From assembly GCA_003512805.1 (NCBI GenBank), contig DOOK01000388.1, forward strand, positions 1 through 8,803: a stretch of 8,803 nt of DNA, given 5' to 3'. Of the stretch, positions 6,190 through 8,803 are shown piece by piece (positions within the stretch are counted from its first letter, which is position 1; every line of letters begins with the position of its first letter). The notes under the pieces were generated by a model that had not been told where the DNA came from, did no database searches, and was given only the letters and a program-made list of their open reading frames with translations. The position numbers and the translations under genes were made by a program. The DNA comes from Erwinia sp. (lineage in GTDB: Bacteria > Pseudomonadota > Gammaproteobacteria > Enterobacterales > Enterobacteriaceae).

Positions 6190-6194
6190 TGCGG

Positions 6195-8477
6195 TTACAA
6201 CAGCTTATCCTGCGTGATCGGCAGATCGCGGATACGTTTGCCGGTGGCGTGCCAGACTGCATTAGCGATAGCGGCCGCTACGCCGACAATCCCCAGCTCA
6301 CCCACCGCTTTACCGCCCAGCACGGTGGCCAGGTAATCTGGCTTGCCCACGTCGATCGTGGTTAGCTCAGGAATATCCGCATTGACGGCTATCAGGTAGT
6401 CGGCCAGGTTGGCGTTATTGATGCGGCCATCACGATCGTCAATCAGCCCCTGTTCCAGCAGCGCCTGGCCAATGCCCATCACCATGCCGCCAATCCACTG
6501 GCTTTCTGCCAGCTTGGGATTGTAAACGCGGCCCGAATCGAACGCGCCAACCATCCTTTTTACCCGCACCGTGCCGAAATCTTCATCCACCGCGACCTCC
6601 ACAAAAATGGCACTCCAGCTGTGGGCCGACACGCCGCCCTCGGTGGGCGGCAGCATCATGGTAGAGGTGCGGTCAGCCTTGTTGCGCTCGTCCTCGGTGG
6701 CGGCCTTATCAAAGGTATCCTGATGTGCTACCAGCTTTTCGTGTCCGCTAAGCTTCAACACTTCGGCAAAACTGATACGTAAGCCCGGACTGTTGTTCAG
6801 CCAGAGATAACCGTCGCCCAGTGAGATGGCGGCAGGCGACTGCTGCCACAGCGGTGACTTTTGCGTGGCAATTGCCAGCGTTATCAGCCTGTCGCGCAGC
6901 GCCAGCGCAGTTTTATGTACCGCACCGGTCAGCAGGTTCGCCAGCTGCGAGCCACCCGCAACCGGCGCGCGCGGCAGCAGCGTATCGCCAAGCGACACGG
7001 TAATACTTTCCGGTGCGACCAGCAGTACGTCCGCGGCCGTTTGCGCCAGGATGGTATAGGTACCCGTGCCGATGTCCACGCCGCTACTCTGAACCTCAAT
7101 GCTGCCGTCAGCGGACAGAACGATTTGCGCCTCGCCAGGCGTGCGGCGTACCGGATAGGTGCCGGAAGCCATTCCCCAGCCAATCAGCTGGCGACCTTCG
7201 CGCAGGCTGCGCGGCTCGAGAGGGCGCTTGCTCCAGCCAAAGGCTTCGGCACCCTGCTGATAAGCTTCGCGCAGCTGACGCGAGCTCCAGGGGATGTTGG
7301 CCTGCGGATCCTGCTCGGCATAATTTTTCAGGCGCAGCGCCAGCGGATCCATTTTTAGCGCCCACGCCAGCTCGTCCATCGCCACTTCCAGTGCAAAGGC
7401 ACTTGGGTTTTCGCCCGGCGCACGCATCCAGCTGGGATTGACGGTATTAAGGTGGATAAGCTTGTGGTGCGATAAGAAATTAGGGGTAGCGTACATCAAC
7501 GCCGTCACGGAATTGCAAGGTTCCTTGTGCACATCGTTTAGCGCCGTTTCATTCCAGCTGTCGTGCACGATAGCCTGTAAAAGGCCGTCGCGGTTTGCGC
7601 CCAGCGCCAGCTGCTGATGCGTACGGGGCCTGCCGCCAAAAGCGGTAAAAGTTTGCGGCCGGGTCAGCGCCAGTTTTATCGGTCGGTTAAGCTCGCGCGA
7701 GGCTACGCAGGCCAGCGCGCTGTGCGGCTGTATACCGCCTTTACAGCCGAAGCCGCCGCCGACAAAAGGTGAAATAACGCGTACCTTTTCATGATCGATC
7801 GCCATCCATTCTGACACTACCTGACGCGCGCCGCCCGGCCACTGGCTTGGTTCCCACAGCGTCAGGCTGCCATTTTGCCAGTGAGCGATACAGCCGTGTG
7901 GCTCAATAGGCGAGTTGTATTCTCTGGGCGTAGTATAAATGCCGCCCACCTGTACCTCCGCCTGTGCCAGCGCCGGAATGGCGTCGCCCCGGTCGATGGT
8001 TAATGCCTCCACCATTTCTGGTTTGGCGTCAGGATCCGTAGGATGCACGATAGGGGGCTGTTGCTCATATTCCGTTTCGATGAGCGCCGCAGCTTCCGTG
8101 GCCTGTTCCAGCGTTTCTGCTACTACCAGCGCGATATGCTGACCGTTCCACAAAACCTTATCGTCCTGCAACGGCAGAAAAGCCTGTGCCGCCGCGCCGC
8201 CTTCACCAAACGTTTTGGCCGGATGAATAGTCACGCCGCTTTCGTGGTTGTACACCGCCAGCACGCCCGGCGACTGGCGTGCGCGCTCGGTGTGCATTGC
8301 AGTGATACGGCCATAAGCAATGGTTGACTGAACCACGACGGCATAAGCGAGATTATCGAGAGATTTTTCGACAGCGTAAGTTGCCAACCCCTGAATTTTC
8401 AGTCGGCCGTCAGCGCGATCCAGCGGGCTGCCTAAAGCCTGCTGACGGGCGATGGCTGGTGTTTCAAGCGTACTCAT
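6195..8477 (-). CDS. Xanthine dehydrogenase/aldehyde oxidoreductase family, molybdopterin-binding large subunit (PaoC-like)
   Basis: This 760-residue catalytic subunit is of the molybdenum hydroxylase family, which oxidises aldehydes or N-heterocycles using water and a molybdopterin cofactor. An aldehyde-oxidase a/b hammerhead domain spans about 26-140 and two cofactor-binding domains fill the rest. Visible landmarks are EPHG (192-195), the cofactor loop GGGFGCKG (240-247), MRAPGE (351-356), DIGTGTYTILAQT (468-480) and GKAVGELG (722-729). Glu727 is in the position of the catalytic glutamate. From memory it resembles E. coli PaoC (732 residues) more than classical XdhA, but is clearly diverged, so I give no symbol. 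No signal peptide is present, as expected if any export signal sits on the iron-sulfur subunit. The start overlaps the upstream FAD-subunit stop as ATGA, with AGGGGG six bases before it, implying translational coupling. Substrate is unknown; Cys245 replaces a glycine of PaoC. Confidence 0.93.
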   Translation of the reverse strand: MSTLETPAIARQQALGSPLDRADGRLKIQGLATYAVEKSLDNLAYAVVVQSTIAYGRITAMHTERARQSPGVLAVYNHESGVTIHPAKTFGEGGAAAQAFLPLQDDKVLWNGQHIALVVAETLEQATEAAALIETEYEQQPPIVHPTDPDAKPEMVEALTIDRGDAIPALAQAEVQVGGIYTTPREYNSPIEPHGCIAHWQNGSLTLWEPSQWPGGARQVVSEWMAIDHEKVRVISPFVGGGFGCKGGIQPHSALACVASRELNRPIKLALTRPQTFTAFGGRPRTHQQLALGANRDGLLQAIVHDSWNETALNDVHKEPCNSVTALMYATPNFLSHHKLIHLNTVNPSWMRAPGENPSAFALEVAMDELAWALKMDPLALRLKNYAEQDPQANIPWSSRQLREAYQQGAEAFGWSKRPLEPRSLREGRQLIGWGMASGTYPVRRTPGEAQIVLSADGSIEVQSSGVDIGTGTYTILAQTAADVLLVAPESITVSLGDTLLPRAPVAGGSQLANLLTGAVHKTALALRDRLITLAIATQKSPLWQQSPAAISLGDGYLWLNNSPGLRISFAEVLKLSGHEKLVAHQDTFDKAATEDERNKADRTSTMMLPPTEGGVSAHSWSAIFVEVAVDEDFGTVRVKRMVGAFDSGRVYNPKLAESQWIGGMVMGIGQALLEQGLIDDRDGRINNANLADYLIAVNADIPELTTIDVGKPDYLATVLGGKAVGELGIVGVAAAIANAVWHATGKRIRDLPITQDKLL

Positions 8478-8803
8478 ACCAGACCCCCTACGGTCATCAG
8501 AGCCCTGGCAATCACGCGAGGCGCAAGAATGATTTTGTGCCCGTTATGCTGGCGGGCGATAGCGCCTTCCGTGACTTTTTCCGCTGCTTTACGCAGCGTT
8601 TTTTCATCCAGTCGCTGGCCTTGCAGAGCCTGCTCAACCTGGTAAGCGCGCCAGGGTTTGGTCGCCACACCGCCCAGCGCGACGCGCACCGTTTTGATGG
8701 TCAGATTGTCCTCTTCCATCTCCAGCCCTACGGCCGCACTGGCGGCAGCGAACTCATAGGAACTGCGGTCACGTACTTTAAGGTAATGCGACCGGGCCAG
8801 CGC
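8474..8803 (-). CDS. FAD-binding subunit of the same oxidoreductase (PaoB/CoxM-like), C-terminal part only
   Basis: The frame is open from the right edge of the window to a TGA at 8476-8474, giving the last 109 residues. It begins ALARSHYLKVRDRSSYEF, the junction into the C-terminal domain of CO-dehydrogenase-type flavoproteins. It continues through VRVALGGVATKPWRA and a helical C-terminal section (EQALQGQ, AEKVTEGA). Full-length family members are about 300-330 residues, so roughly two thirds, including the FAD-binding domain, lie outside. In these enzymes the subunit passes electrons from the iron-sulfur subunit to FAD and then to the acceptor. An internal ATG at 8719 is not the start, because the conserved sequence continues upstream of it. 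The stop overlaps the large-subunit ATG by four bases, so both are in one operon. An iron-sulfur subunit gene would be expected further right. Confidence 0.92.
   Translation of the reverse strand, partial: ALARSHYLKVRDRSSYEFAAASAAVGLEMEEDNLTIKTVRVALGGVATKPWRAYQVEQALQGQRLDEKTLRKAAEKVTEGAIARQHNGHKIILAPRVIARALMTVGGLV

Noticed and set aside
1..8803. CRISPR array, insertion sequence or transposase
   Set aside because: No spaced direct repeats, terminal inverted repeats or transposase motifs were seen on either strand. The only tandem repeat is the 9-bp unit at 6129-6159.

Overview
The window looks like chromosomal DNA of a member of the Enterobacterales. The Erwinia/Pantoea group is my best guess, but that is inference. 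The AMP nucleosidase follows the enterobacterial Amn sequence as I remember it almost throughout, with the same length and the same C-terminal end. It also lies near a tRNA-Asn(GTT), as amn does in E. coli. Core genes here are GC-rich (about 58-68% in lines I counted by eye). The first ~1.9 kb is clearly lower (about 42-43% in sampled lines), which suggests horizontally acquired DNA beside the tRNA.

Layout. Positions 1-1854 (minus) hold the N-terminal 618 residues of a large superfamily-1 (UPF1/DNA2-like) helicase or ATPase that runs off the left edge. Positions 2033-2195 (minus) are a complete tRNA-Asn unit: consensus promoter with a GC-rich discriminator, tRNA gene and hairpin terminator. 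Positions 2441-3562 (plus) encode a Gfo/Idh/MocA-type NAD(P)-dependent oxidoreductase. Positions 3768-5228 (minus) are amn. Positions 5374-6042 (plus) encode a MobA/MocA-like nucleotidyltransferase. Positions 6195-8803 (minus) are the end of a molybdenum hydroxylase operon: the C-terminal part of the FAD subunit (cut by the right edge), then the complete molybdopterin-binding large subunit, joined by an ATGA overlap and closed by a hairpin terminator.

How the genes fit together. The FAD and molybdenum subunits belong to a three-subunit xanthine dehydrogenase/aldehyde oxidoreductase enzyme resembling PaoABC; the 2Fe-2S subunit would lie beyond the right edge. Such enzymes need a cytidylated or guanylated molybdopterin cofactor, and the convergent nucleotidyltransferase is a plausible dedicated cofactor-maturation enzyme. 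The other genes are not obviously linked: amn salvages AMP, and the Gfo/Idh/MocA enzyme stands alone with no transporter or regulator beside it.

The most interesting part is the left end. A low-GC helicase with an N-terminal region I do not recognise sits directly downstream of a tRNA-Asn, a classic island insertion point. I see no integrase and no second copy of the tRNA end in this window, so a defence or mobile-island role remains a hypothesis.
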